From positions 1,612,001-1,676,000 of the forward strand of contig JAYKKT010000049.1 of the NCBI GenBank assembly GCA_036023115.1: a stretch of DNA of 64,000 bases, read 5' to 3'. Of this stretch, positions 44,501 through 50,870 are shown piece by piece. Origin of the DNA: Brasenia schreberi (taxonomy: Eukaryota; Streptophyta; Magnoliopsida; Nymphaeales; Cabombaceae). The notes under the pieces are model-generated. The model was not told the origin of the DNA, made no database searches, and was given only the letters and a program-made list of their open reading frames with translations. The first letter of the stretch is position 1. The number at the start of each line of letters is the position of its first letter. Position numbers and translations under genes: made by a program.

Positions 44501-47076
44501 CTGACAGAAAATCATATGAAATCAATGAGGCAGCTTTTTCTAATGTAGAAGAAGAATTATCATTCATTACGACTTGTTTGACAATGGGTCGAGAGAATAC
44601 CAGGATACAATAGCAAAGAGGTGTGGAGGAAAACATTGAAATAAAAACAATACAACAAGATATAGGTCAAAAGTGACACAAGTAAAGAAAGTGTTCTGAA
44701 GTAGAAATAACCCACGGTACACATCAACCAAGTTCTCAAATTGTAAAGATTTCATTGATTGCTCAGAACCATGAATTGATTTTAAGGAGATTTATTCTCA
44801 GTCACATAGTCCAAAAATGCAAGACCTGAAAATGTATAAGTTGTTTTCCAAGAATCCCACAGGTTTCGCTCTTGATGTTAGAAGGTATGTCAAACACCAA
44901 ATTGAAAACTAATATCCATCAAGATTTTGAAGTTTGGATACATGATGACCTTTTGACAGGATGAATGATATCAGCACAGAAAATAGAAATAGTTTGATTG
45001 AAAGGGCTAATCACATCACAAGTTTTCCACAGAGATCCTCATATCCCAAGAAATGAAGAAATTGATTTTGTTGTAGTTGAAGAAATGTAATAGAAGGTTT
45101 AATGCCTTGGAGTTCAGAGCCTGAGAGACCTTGTTACCAGGAAACTTTTATCAGAAAACACTAGACTAATATCTACACAAGAAGGATAATATCTCAAAGA
45201 ATAAGACTAATACTTTTATTTCTAAATATTGAAAGGCTAGCAAGAAGATAAGAAAATTAACTTAGAGTATATGCTAACTTGCCTGTGTTAGAGTTGTGGC
45301 ATCTGCAATCACAAAAGGCACATTGACAAACCTAGCCAATGTTTTTGCCAGCAGCGTCTTCCCTGTCCTCAAACCAAATGTATATAAGCAAGACGGTGGA
45401 GGAAAAAGGTCACCAAGTGTTAGAAGATACTAGTAAATGTAATAAGGATTGCCACACGCAATTCAGAAAAACTATTTCCCTCACCCAGTGTGACAAGGAG
45501 AAGATGAACAATTTAGCACTTCCCTGAGAAAGAGCGGAAACATACCTGATCCTGTGGGGCCCATCAGAAGTACATTGCTTTTATCAAGCTCCACCGTTTC
45601 AGCATCATTAGCTTCAGCATCCGAATTTGCAGAGTCTGGCCCACTAGGTATAAAATTTATATTTCACAAAAATTAGAGACTGATGCAGAAAAGAACCAAG
45701 ATAAGAAGCCGACCCATCATAAAAAAAAAAAGATATCATTTTTATGTTTGATGTAACATAAAATTCAACAAGGATCTTTTAATGGCAACATGAACCGTGT
45801 GAATTATGTTTTTGTAGGTGGGATGGTTGCACTAACCCTTTCCGCAATGATGAATGGCATATTCTCTTATAGTGATTATAGACGGCCACGGATAGCACCT
45901 GTTCAAAAGGATGATAATTGTCACCTAAATCTTTTCTTTTTCCAGTTTTGAGTGTGTGCAACAAGAATTTAATCCATAAGAAAAATGCTGAAAGTAAACC
46001 ATTCGTGTCATTTAAAACTATATGAGAATCATTCATGCAAAGCTATACGGCAACCATTCCATTCACATACATTTATAGACGCACAACAATAAATTTTTGC
46101 TTGCTTCCATATCCAAAATCAAGCCAGACATGATGAGAAGAGATAAAAGAACAGATCAATGTACATAACACTGAAACTATCAGCAGTGCGAACTCATCAT
46201 GCAGCAAGGATTGCGAATATCATGATGAAATTAAGCACGTATGAGATTCAAACAGGCTGCAGGAAGATGGAAAACGCATAAAGATGGCACCTTTTTAGCA
46301 TGCTCCTGGCCTATCACAAACTTATCGAGGCCTTTACAGATCTCCTTGGGCGTCGGCAGATCCTTCCCCAAGTTCGACCCTCCCCACGAATTCTTTCCCC
46401 CGGCAGCACCATCACCGCCGTTCTCCGGCACTCTAGCCGCACCCGGCGAAGAAGGCGGCCCTGAGACGGAAATCCCATTACCGGCAGGGCGCCAATTCTC
46501 CGGCGAATCTCCGCCGGAGGACTTGAAAGACTCCCAGAACGAGACGCTCAGCTTCCTCGTGAACTCTTCGTCACCATTTTGCTCGCCTGCGGCGGCCGGC
46601 GGAGATTGGGGATGCGAATCGTGCTTCTTATCTGCGTGATCCTTCCCTCTAAGCCGTCCGATTTCAATGAAGCTGCCCTGTAAAGGCACCAACTTGAAGG
46701 GTCGAAAGTAAAATGCCGTTTTGCAATTGGGGCAGAGATTGAGCGCCTGATATCCCCGATCGCGATTGTGGAACAAGACGTCCATCTGTTTGGAACATCT
46801 CGGGCAGCTCGTCTCCGCCCGGATCCGGCTGCCGTCCCACTTGCTGCGCTCCTGCAAGCCGAAAGACGACGGCAACGACGACGACACCACCAATCTCCGG
46901 CGGCTCCCGTACCACCCGATATGGTGGTAATTCAGCCTCGTGGAGATGTGGCACGTCTGGGTACAGTAGCTGCATGGATGGTGGAGCGAAGGATACGCCC
47001 TGCTTACGGAATCAGATACCAATTGAGTTAATCTAGAGATGTCTCTCACCTTTCTCCATCGGAGGAACCCAGACAT
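11367..47076 (-). CDS. CLPX: Mitochondrial ATP-dependent Clp protease ATP-binding subunit ClpX (AAA+ unfoldase), 14 coding exons; 3' end unresolved
   Basis: ClpX is the hexameric AAA+ unfoldase that feeds substrates into the ClpP chamber; plant forms act in the mitochondrial matrix. Exons (minus strand): 46291-47076, 45837-45898, 45546-45643, 45283-45362, 41948-41998, 19132-19206, 18957-19034, 17833-17889, 12856-12926, 12683-12782, 12455-12559, 12004-12066, 11760-11882, 11367-11531. They join in frame to 638 codons, close to known plant CLPX lengths. Residues: Arg/Ser-rich presequence 1 to about 60; CPRC and CPNC zinc pair 91-118; Walker A GPTGSGKT 311-318; pore loop GYVG 344-347; Walker B IVYIDEVD 372-379; RKH 420-422; ClpP-docking IGF 459-461; arginine finger in PEFVGR about 504; sensor 2 GARGLR about 567. 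Introns 4 and 8 use GC donors. No core residue is lost, so the gene looks functional. The last short exon, or the real stop, was not found. Confidence 0.95.
11760..11882 (-). CDS. CLPX: CLPX exon 13: sensor 2
   Basis: 123 nt (41 codons), acceptor TTCCAG|GTGAAG, donor TATGAG|GTCAGG. Encodes [18 protein letters not shown], then [16 protein letters not shown] and TEAMYE. GARGLR is the sensor 2 motif. Confidence 0.96.
12004..12066 (-). CDS. CLPX: CLPX exon 12
   Basis: 63 nt (21 codons), acceptor CTTCAG|GTTCTT, donor AACGAT|GTAAGT. Encodes [20 protein letters not shown] then D, the conserved ClpX KQY block of the small AAA+ subdomain. Confidence 0.96.
12455..12559 (-). CDS. CLPX: CLPX exon 11: arginine finger
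   Basis: 105 nt (35 codons), acceptor CTGCAG|GTTGAA, donor GTGCAG|GTTAGG. Encodes [20 protein letters not shown] then [21 protein letters not shown] carries the arginine finger. Confidence 0.96.
12683..12782 (-). CDS. CLPX: CLPX exon 10: IGF ClpP-docking loop
   Basis: 100 nt, acceptor CTCAG|ACGG, donor GATCA|GTATGG. Encodes [17 protein letters not shown] then [19 protein letters not shown] 459-461 is the tripeptide that docks on ClpP. The exon ends LLRS, where I recall other plant ClpX having an acidic residue (for example ETV), a mild local divergence. Confidence 0.95.
12856..12926 (-). CDS. CLPX: CLPX exon 9
   Basis: 71 nt, acceptor TTGCAG|ATTGAT, donor GAAAG|GTGAGA. Encodes [20 protein letters not shown] then ISE and two bases of an Arg codon, the conserved ClpX strand and helix. 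Confidence 0.96.
12927..14538 (-). other. CLPX intron 8, proximal part
   Basis: AT-rich, single-copy-looking intron DNA before the RTE insertion. No coding exon, RNA gene or recognised element seen. Confidence 0.6.
14588..14986 (-). pseudogene. RTE C-terminal region
   Basis: 132 residues: [58 protein letters not shown] and an end at RIHVADPV. The role of this conserved C-terminal segment is not established. Confidence 0.85.
15145..16291 (-). pseudogene. RTE reverse transcriptase domain (two frames)
   Basis: 15404-16291 (295 aa) holds the linker and RT blocks [50 protein letters not shown] and [13 protein letters not shown]. 15145-15417 holds [17 protein letters not shown]. The segment between them ([12 protein letters not shown]...) is deleted or shifted, so RT is inactive. 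Confidence 0.88.
16753..17430 (-). pseudogene. RTE AP-like endonuclease domain
   Basis: 225 residues, of the APE-like endonuclease type that often appears in plant annotations as 'craniofacial development protein 2-like'. Motifs: [58 protein letters not shown] short deletion removes the [11 protein letters not shown] part seen in other copies. Confidence 0.88.
17833..17889 (-). CDS. CLPX: CLPX exon 8: RKH loop; ends at a GC donor
   Basis: 57 nt (19 codons), acceptor CACCAG|GTTGTG. Encodes [19 protein letters not shown], with the RKH loop that lines the ClpX entry pore. It ends ATTCAG|GCATGT, a GC donor. The alternative GT four bases on would break the frame. Confidence 0.94.
17890..18956 (-). 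other. CLPX intron 7
   Basis: 1067 bp with no recognised element or gene. Short open frames here do not resemble any family. Confidence 0.6.
18957..19034 (-). CDS. CLPX: CLPX exon 7
   Basis: 78 nt (26 codons), acceptor CTGTAG|GCCGAA, donor GGCACT|GTGAGT. Encodes [20 protein letters not shown] then KMLEGT, a highly conserved ClpX core block after Walker B. Confidence 0.96.
19132..19206 (-). CDS. CLPX: CLPX exon 6: Walker B
   Basis: 75 nt (25 codons), acceptor GAGCAG|GCTGCT, donor AAGAAG|GTAATT. Encodes [20 protein letters not shown] then KITKK, with Walker B Asp376 and Glu377. Only 135 bp separate its start from the left LTR of copia-C. Confidence 0.96.
19341..19679 (-). repeat. 3' LTR of copia-C
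   Basis: On the minus strand TGTTAAAATAATAAATA ... CCGCTACTACA. Preceded on the minus strand by the polypurine tract TTTGAGGGGG (19680-19690). Matches 41246-41729 over most of its length. Confidence 0.85.
19682..20474 (-). pseudogene. copia-C RNase H and polyprotein end
   Basis: Antisense pieces read [37 protein letters not shown] and [13 protein letters not shown], the copia RNase H and tail blocks. Frames are shifted and interrupted. Confidence 0.8.
20475..20739 (+). repeat. 5' LTR of copia-B
   Basis: Begins TGTTAGAGATTATAAG and ends TTTATAACA, next to a one-mismatch initiator-Met tRNA primer site (TGATATCAGAGC). Preceded by target duplication acctc. Confidence 0.88.
22605..22910 (+). repeat. 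5' LTR of copia-A
   Basis: TGTTAAAGCATTCAGCC ... ATCGTTTGCACA, followed directly by the primer site. Contains a segment (about 22829-22861) that differs completely from the 3' LTR. Confidence 0.92.
22911..22922 (+). other. Primer binding site of copia-A
   Basis: TGGTATCAGAGC, complementary to the 3' end of plant initiator methionine tRNA, directly after the 5' LTR. Confidence 0.9.
23485..24497 (+). pseudogene. copia-A gag
   Basis: The N-terminal part (to 23703) reads [20 protein letters not shown]. After a stop and frameshift, 23780-24190 reads [34 protein letters not shown] and [19 protein letters not shown]. The zinc knuckle near 24316 reads [10 protein letters not shown], with the second Cys changed to Tyr and a frameshift before the last Cys. 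Confidence 0.88.
24610..25994 (+). pseudogene. copia-A protease and integrase
   Basis: 24610-25188: the protease motif reads IDSRATDHM where the family has DSG, so the catalytic Gly is lost. Integrase zinc region [13 protein letters not shown]...[15 protein letters not shown] and FELIHSDV follow, then a stop. 25397-25720 holds [20 protein letters not shown] with the catalytic Glu. 25686-25994 holds [20 protein letters not shown]. At least two frameshifts. Confidence 0.9.
26290..27138 (+). pseudogene. RTE ORF N-terminal part: repeat region and AP-like endonuclease
   Basis: 282 codons. The first 80 or so encode two copies of a PLHxRPNVVxxxQRG repeat. Then come [71 protein letters not shown] and [10 protein letters not shown]. 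It ends at a TGA where other copies read on into [11 protein letters not shown]. The EN nicks target DNA for target-primed reverse transcription. The ATG at 26290 is the first in frame but may not be the native start. Confidence 0.88.
26341..26495 (+). repeat. Triple hairpin/peptide repeat in the RTE 5' region
   Basis: Three inverted repeats share the core cccgaatg: ctgca/tgcag (26344-26362), cactacatt/aatgtagtg (26381-26406) and cgctacatt/aatgtagtg (26465-26490). The last two belong to an 84-bp direct repeat. The same structure is in the copies at about 1400-1560, 17440-17600 and 39280-39430. Confidence 0.8.
27283..28763 (+). pseudogene. RTE linker and reverse transcriptase
   Basis: 27283-27486 is the linker ([20 protein letters not shown]), ended by a one-base frameshift. 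27480-28763 (427 codons) continues from [18 protein letters not shown] through [93 protein letters not shown] and [13 protein letters not shown]. The FADD catalytic box is intact. Confidence 0.92.
28767..29420 (+). pseudogene. RTE C-terminal region
   Basis: 217 codons after the [75 protein letters not shown] and [20 protein letters not shown], with an end at HVADPV and a natural stop just before the conserved tail. No RNase H domain, as usual for RTE. Confidence 0.9.
29474..30240 (+). pseudogene. copia-A reverse transcriptase (stops inside)
   Basis: Reads [51 protein letters not shown] and [14 protein letters not shown]. Several premature stops (for example at 29635 and 29819) but little frame loss. 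Confidence 0.88.
30241..31060 (+). pseudogene. copia-A RT end and RNase H
   Basis: 30241-30951 is open for 236 codons: [75 protein letters not shown] and [14 protein letters not shown]. One stop, then [18 protein letters not shown] to the purine tract. It is the longest intact copia segment in the window. Confidence 0.92.
31077..31363 (+). repeat. 3' LTR of copia-A
   Basis: Starts TGTTAAAGCATTCAGCC right after the purine tract actagggggag and ends CGTTTGCACA, followed by tatat. Confidence 0.92.
31600..31918 (+). pseudogene. copia-B integrase fragment
   Basis: [39 protein letters not shown] and [15 protein letters not shown] are copia integrase core blocks in shifting frames. Confidence 0.8.
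33514..33984 (+). pseudogene. copia-B RNase H fragment
   Basis: 33514-33696 reads [20 protein letters not shown] and [19 protein letters not shown]. 33706-33984 reads [40 protein letters not shown] and [12 protein letters not shown]. One in-frame stop lies between them. Confidence 0.88.
34085..34351 (+). repeat. 3' LTR of copia-B
   Basis: Follows the purine tract gaggggga. Starts TATTAGAGATTG (TG mutated to TA) and ends TTTATAACA, followed by acctc. Confidence 0.88.
34352..36340 (-). pseudogene. copia-C RT C-terminus, integrase and pre-integrase pieces
   Basis: 34352-34521 reads [17 protein letters not shown] and LTYFLGIEV, with the YVDD catalytic motif. 35303-35530 is the integrase C-terminal segment [13 protein letters not shown]...GYKCYDYKN. 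35578-35814 and 35839-36063 are integrase core ([19 protein letters not shown]). 36047-36311 is the pre-integrase part ([18 protein letters not shown]). Many stops. Confidence 0.85.
36342..37021 (-). pseudogene. RTE C-terminal region
   Basis: 36830-37021 and 36342-36863 together cover [20 protein letters not shown] to RIHVADPV. A short direct duplication ([10 protein letters not shown] repeated) shifts the frame near 36840. Confidence 0.88.
37025..37684 (-). pseudogene. RTE reverse transcriptase
   Basis: 219 codons open: [79 protein letters not shown] and [17 protein letters not shown]. It ends at the same RTKT-stop position as the copy at 28763, which suggests a shared source copy. Confidence 0.9.
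37946..38488 (-). pseudogene. RTE linker between EN and RT
   Basis: 180 codons, Lys-rich: [40 protein letters not shown] and [20 protein letters not shown]. Ends where a Trp codon became a stop (DDIRNR stop). Confidence 0.85.
38498..39430 (-). pseudogene. RTE endonuclease, two frames
   Basis: 38960-39430 (156 aa) contains the peptide repeats [15 protein letters not shown] and [15 protein letters not shown], then [11 protein letters not shown] and [13 protein letters not shown]. 38498-38944 (148 aa) continues [30 protein letters not shown] and [12 protein letters not shown] stop near 38957 separates them. Confidence 0.88.
39567..39803 (+). mobile_element. Small hAT-like non-autonomous element, one clear end
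   Basis: Starts ctaagttatcaatagcgg. About 115 bp then match, with few changes, the inverted right end of the element at 61029-62117, including the run of agcggt motifs and the (TA)n tract at 39671-39687. The far end is not clear; a weak end at atag (39803) followed by tcttcatc resembles the left flank gtttcatc. The left edge is firm, the right edge tentative. Confidence 0.55.
40099..41245 (-). mobile_element. Old antisense RTE fragment next to the copia-C LTR
   Basis: C-terminal and RT pieces at 40099-40165 and 40649-41245, including [15 protein letters not shown] at 41160-41222. Internal deletion near 41010. It ends right at the LTR terminus at 41245. Split by a younger RTE copy. Confidence 0.85.
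40166..40648 (-). mobile_element. 5'-truncated RTE copy (483 bp)
   Basis: Tail caacaacaacaac at 40166, C-terminal ORF 40321-40599 ([30 protein letters not shown]). Perfect 18-bp target duplication cctctacctcttttaata at 40148-40165 and 40649-40666. The target is itself RTE sequence. Confidence 0.95.
41246..41729 (-). repeat. 5' LTR of copia-C (longer copy)
   Basis: Same termini as 19341-19679 but longer. It has an extra segment around 41455-41500 (gggctcgtccagcc...) and a 63-bp RTE insertion with its duplicated target. No primer site follows inward because RTE sequence abuts the LTR end at about 41245. Confidence 0.8.
41584..41646 (-). mobile_element. 63-bp RTE 3'-end insertion in the copia-C LTR
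   Basis: Contains only (ACA)n, the tail box aagccttttcccatac and gtcggctacatggattct, ending ctttgttt. Perfect 16-bp target duplication gattcataattacaat at 41568-41583 and 41647-41662. The duplication proves a separate insertion of an extremely truncated copy. Confidence 0.95.
41730..41947 (-). other. CLPX intron 5, 5' end
   Basis: Original intron DNA between exon 5 and copia-C. Nothing recognised. Confidence 0.5.
41948..41998 (-). CDS. CLPX: CLPX exon 5: GYVG pore loop
   Basis: 51 nt (17 codons), acceptor TTGCAG|GCAGGT, donor CTTGCG|GTACCT. Encodes [17 protein letters not shown] with the substrate-gripping GYVG pore-1 loop. Lies alone between a 3.3-kb intron and the 22.7-kb transposon-filled intron 5. 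Confidence 0.94.
41999..45282 (-). other. CLPX intron 4 (GC-AG)
   Basis: 3284 bp from donor GCAAGT to acceptor TTGCAG. Holds an old diverged RTE relic at about 43100-43720. The rest is AT-rich with no supported gene. Confidence 0.7.
43100..43720 (-). mobile_element. Old, highly diverged RTE-like relic
   Basis: Antisense traces of the family tail (cccacactaagtggagtatg, then gctacatgggttctc), the C-terminal region (catctaactaacatcttcat-like) and the RT end (ggatgtaatgtataccaatt). No open frame. It looks older than the other copies or from another RTE subfamily. Confidence 0.6.
45283..45362 (-). CDS. CLPX: CLPX exon 4: Walker A lysine; ends at a GC donor
   Basis: 80 nt after acceptor GGACAG|GGAAGA. 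Encodes [20 protein letters not shown] and DATTLTQ. It ends ACACAG|GCAAGT, a non-canonical GC donor. The nearest GT, four bases later, would break the frame into exon 5. Confidence 0.95.
45546..45643 (-). CDS. CLPX: CLPX exon 3: first part of Walker A
   Basis: 98 nt after acceptor CCTAG|TGGGCC. Encodes an acidic linker, then [17 protein letters not shown], the beta strand and most of Walker A. The P-loop Gly codon is split by intron 3 (donor TCAG|GTATGT). Confidence 0.95.
45837..45898 (-). CDS. CLPX: CLPX exon 2
   Basis: 62 nt after acceptor GAACAG|GTGCTA. Encodes [13 protein letters not shown], the conserved helix after the GQ motif, then HSSLRKG. Ends at donor AAAGG|GTTAGT with two bases of a Gly codon. 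Confidence 0.93.
46291..47076 (-). CDS. CLPX: CLPX exon 1: presequence, zinc region, start of AAA+ core
   Basis: 262 codons from ATG at 47076 to donor AAAAAG|GTGCCA. The first 60 or so residues are rich in Arg and Ser with few acids, as in a matrix-targeting presequence. CPRC at 91-94 and CPNC at 115-118 form the N-terminal zinc pair. A Gly/Ser/Pro/Asn-rich linker (about 150-240) precedes [17 protein letters not shown], the conserved entry into the ClpX core. GC content is much higher than in the surrounding DNA. Confidence 0.95.
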
Positions 47077-47167
47077 GATATGAACTTTTTTCCGAGGAAA
47101 TAACGATATGTGAACGATTTTCCAGCCTCCCTTCTTCTTTTACCTGACGTGAGAGAGAGAGAGAGAG

Positions 47168-47355
47168 TGCTATCGATTTTGCTACCTCCCGTTCTTTAAT
47201 GAGAGAGAACGGATGGTTTTGCTATCTCACCTATTCCTTTATTCTCTTCGGGGAGAGAGAGTGCTATCGATTTTGCTACCTCCCGTTCTTTGATGAGAGA
47301 GAACGGATGGTTTTGCTATCTCACCTATTCCTTTATTCTCTTCGGAGAGAGAGAG
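47168..47355. repeat. Two tandem copies of a 94-bp unit
   Basis: Copy 1 (47168-47261) and copy 2 (47262-47355) both run from tgctatcgattttgctacc to a GA tract and differ at very few positions. The head-to-tail pair lies within about 300 bp upstream of the CLPX start. Confidence 0.85.
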
Positions 47356-47440
47356 AGAGAGAGAGAGAGAGGATAAAATAAAGAAAGAGAAAGAGGGATG
47401 GAAGAGACGGTGAAACGATGGAAATGCATGGGCAAGCTTT

Positions 47441-47640
47441 TGAGAGAGAGAGAGGGAGACGAAATCTACCGACTCGCTGCTGTTCAGCGCAACGTTCGAT
47501 ACCGAGAGAGAGAGAGGGAGACGAAATCTACCAACTCGCTGCTGTTCAGCGCAACGTCCGAGACCGAGAGAAAAAGAGAGAGAGAGAGAGAGGAAATCTA
47601 CCGACTCATCACCACTCAGTTCGCGTGCTTCTTGACGCTT
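47441..47640. repeat. Tandem repeat, about 62-70 bp period, GA-rich
   Basis: The segment gacgaaatctaccgactcgc recurs near 47458, 47520 and (diverged) 47591. Copies are separated by GA tracts. This is a second tandem array upstream of CLPX. Confidence 0.8.
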
Positions 47641-48130
47641 CGAAGAAAGGATTTATTCGAAACTCATCCGTCCCTTTTTAGTTTTTCCAAATCTATCTCT
47701 CATTTTCTCTACTTCTCAAAATCGGGCTTATCTTTCACCTACCGTTTTTAAAACCCTCCCCCGTTTATAGTCATTTCCAAATATGTACCTTCTTTTCTGC
47801 TGATTTCAAAACCATCGCATTCTTTGCCTGCCTTTCTAAATCATTTAATTTGGTTTTATATAAGCTAAAGAGCATTCATATTTTCATCCAATGTTATGCA
47901 CGTTCATTTAATTGAACAATGATATTTCTCTTAGCTAGAAAACCGATCACGTGCCTTCACCCACAACGTTAGCTCAAAGGTAGGCCTCTGGACTCCCAGG
48001 CTGCAACGACGAGTTTGCTTCCCTGGGCGGTGCATGTGTGCAGACGTGTTAGGCTTTAGCCTTGTAACAAAATAAAAACAGTGACTAGCGCAAAAGGAGC
48101 ATAACTCACTAATTAGAGGATTGGCTCTTA

Positions 48131-48433
48131 TAAACATGACCAGTTTTGAACTATTCCTTGCAGTTTCAGCCGAAACCAAACCAAGCCAAGAATCGGCTGG
48201 AACCGAACCTGGAACCAAGGAGAACTCGATTCTGTTCCAGCTTCTATGGAATCAAAACCATGCCAGAACTAAAATCGGTGGTTTGGAATCGTTGGTTTCA
48301 TAATTTCTTAATATTCTTTTGTTAAAATTCAATTTTTTAATGTTTTCAATTGCAAACAGTTTAGAACCTAAACCAAAACCACCAGCACCAAAAACGATGT
48401 TTCGGTTCCTGTTCCAAGCAAACCGGTCATGTC
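48131..48433. repeat. Possible MITE with gaacc-rich interior
   Basis: Ends acatgaccagttt and aaaccggtcatgt are inverted repeats. No convincing target duplication. The gaaccaa/ggttccgg composition recurs at 49680-50400. Confidence 0.4.
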
Positions 48434-49109
48434 TAAGATCTTACAAAAGGTGAGGTATTCCGGTTCCTGGTATGGGGTCTAGCTAACCCCAGTTTACCTA
48501 TAAAAGAAATGATGGTTTATTATATGAAACAGACCTATATTGGTATTTAAGCCTGCACTTTAGGATCAAAAGATTACTATTCACTCTTTTGTTATTTGAA
48601 AATAAGCAACTAAAACTTGAATTTCAAGCTTGACATGCCTAATTCTTCCTTTTTTTCTTTTGAATACAATGGTGTGGCAGAATCTAGATGTGTCCCCCTG
48701 ATTATTGAACTCATGGCCTTCATCAAGATGAGTCAACCCGCTAGACAGGTGAGTTATTGCTCGTACTTCACATGCCTAATTCTTCTTCTAATGATTGATT
48801 TAACCTCGACTTGAAAGAAAGTATTTATTAAAGAAAATTAATAACCAAGATTATGCAATATACAGATTTATTGTAAAATTAAAACTTATTTATGTTTTTT
48901 TATTTGAATGAGGATGTTAAAGGTTTGCCCCTCTTAACGTTTGCATGAATAAGGTTTCTTCTGGGATTAGCCAAAAGGGAGGAATAAAACCCTTGATATA
49001 AGCTTCATAAGGGCTGTGGTTTTGTTGTAAGAGGGAATGAATTCAATCAAAGCATAAAAAGAGGAGAAAGGGAGGACGGAGTCATGGGAATTAATGACCG
49101 ATTTTGGGT

Positions 49110-49110
<1 letters not shown>

Positions 49111-49153
<43 letters not shown>
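49111..49153. repeat. (GT)n(GA)n microsatellite
   Basis: About nine GT units, then about eleven GA units. Confidence 0.95.
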
Positions 49154-49162
<9 letters not shown>

Positions 49163-49679
49163 AACAAGAGGAAACAGGGGGGGGGAATCATAAGCAAACT
49201 CTCGCCGATTTTCGTATAAAAAGAGAGTGGTGGTTGTTGAGTAAAGTTGTACCTTTAATAATTTCGGGTGTAGATTTAGAAATTATGTTAATTAAAACCT
49301 CAATAATTCATTAGATTTTTATATAGAACATACAGTTTCATGTTTAATAACTGATGATAAGTGTTGTGTCTATCAATCAAAGGTTTGGCACAACGAGCAA
49401 TAACTGACCTTGCTGGGAGCCGACTCACGAGATAGGGTCATGAATTTGATTCCTAGATTGTGCATCTAGCTTTGGCCTCTCCATTAAAAAAAAAAAAGCA
49501 ATGGTTGGGTAGACTCATGTACTGAAACAGGGAAAAAATGGATAAAAGACAAGCTGGAAGGGTAGACTTACTCAAAAGAGCAAATAGCTAATTGTCAGGG
49601 GTTCAACTTTTATTGGTGCCTTCTTGTGCATATTAATGCTCAGTATTAGGCCCCCAAGGTTAGAGATGGCTACTTTGGA

Positions 49680-50400
49680 CTCAACATGGCAGTTCAAACC
49701 AAACCCGAATTTCCATTATAACTGGCCAGAACTTGACCCAGAACCAAAAGCGAAGCAAGAACATCCTCAGCTTGGTTAGGTTCCACCCTCCAGAAAACCA
49801 ATCTGCAGCCAGAACCAGAACCAGAACCAGAGGTTCAAAACCAACAGTCCCAAATCATATTGTGGCTCTAAATTCAAAATCTCACCTTTAATGCACTTTC
49901 TGTACAAATAAAAGTGGAAATAAACTACAAGAGAAATCAAAGGGATCAGAACTGTAACAGAATCTGGCCGGTTCTCTTGCAGTTTAAGGTTTTGATAGAA
50001 CTAGAACCAAGGTTTTGGAATCACTGGTCCAAAACCAGCCAAGTCTGCCTAGGGAAAGGGTCTTAGCCTCAGGAACAAACACCCCCCCACATACATACAT
50101 ACACACATATGTACATATCCATTCATACGTATATATATGTGTATATGTGTATATATACACACATCTATATATATACATACACACGCATGTGTGTATGTTT
50201 TTTTGTCCTGTCATGCACATTTGGACAATATTTTGTATGCCATAGAAACCAGAAACTGTAATTGAACCGTCCAGCAGAGGTTCTTGTTTTGGGTTTGGTG
50301 GTTTAGGATGGTTCCAGATCCGGTTTTTGGATGGCTTTAAATCTTGTTTTGGAGCATTTTCTGGATTCGATTTTGGGTGATTCTAGATCCAAGTTTATAA
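49680..50400. repeat. Degenerate gaacc/ggttt-rich repeat with microsatellite core
   Basis: Includes (AGAACC)n at about 49811-49832 and alternating (TACA), (CA) and (TATA) tracts at 50085-50190. Composition resembles 48131-48433. No coding content. Confidence 0.5.
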
Positions 50401-50870
50401 CTATAGTGACATAGTCTATATGTATTATTGTATAAAATGTATTACATTATATATACATATATTACATTAAATAGGGTATAGTTACATTATATAAGTTCTT
50501 ATAAGCTATAGCTTATAAGTATTATATTAATTAATTAGTTTATATATACATAATATATTACATTACAAAATATATGTAGACTATGCAGTAGTAATGTAGC
50601 TATGTAAGTATATATTAATATATATGTAATGTAATAATGTAACTATGTAAATATATAGCATATTACATATATTACTTATATGATATATCATATATGTAAT
50701 GTATTATGTAATATAATTATATATTATTACATTATGTATATAAAATAATAAAGCATTAAGCTGAAGTTATAATATTATAAAATATAATACAATATATGTA
50801 TAAAATTCATATAAGATACAATATATATAATAAAAATAAAAGAAATAAACAAGTAAGTTTATGCTCTCAC
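50400..50870. repeat. AT-rich low-complexity stretch
   Basis: About 470 bp made mostly of tatata, attacat and taatgta words, with almost no C or G. No feature beyond composition. Confidence 0.8.

Larger units (their letters stand above)
47077..47760 (-). promoter_or_regulatory. CLPX 5' leader/promoter region with CT-rich repeats
   Basis: Directly upstream of the CLPX ATG. On the coding strand it is pyrimidine-rich, with (CT)n runs opposite plus-strand GA tracts at about 47151-47167, 47336-47371 and 47567-47592. CT-rich leaders are common in plant genes. No certain TATA box or start site was seen, so the promoter call is by position. Confidence 0.4.
47761..49380. other. Upstream flank of CLPX, no gene recognised
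   Basis: Low-GC DNA. 48130-48433 may be a small element: it starts acatgaccagttt and ends aaaccggtcatgt, inverted copies with one mismatch, and its interior is rich in gaacc/ggttcc. 49111-49153 is a (GT)n(GA)n microsatellite. Short ORFs here arise from simple repeats. Confidence 0.5.

Noticed and set aside
45779..46036. 85-codon minus ORF as a separate gene
   Set aside because: It is CLPX exon 2 with intron sequence on both sides; acceptor and donor are clear.
46241..46639. 132-codon plus-strand ORF opposite CLPX exon 1
   Set aside because: It is a GC-rich shadow of the CLPX coding strand; no family resemblance.
46664..47031. Overlapping ORFs 46664-46975 (minus) and 46768-47031 (plus)
   Set aside because: Both are other-frame readings of exon 1.
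49084..49314. ORFs over the GT/GA tract (both strands)
   Set aside because: Their length comes from the microsatellite; the peptides are simple repeats.
49984..50245. ORFs with HTYIHTYVHIH-type peptides
   Set aside because: Translations of TACA/CATA microsatellites.
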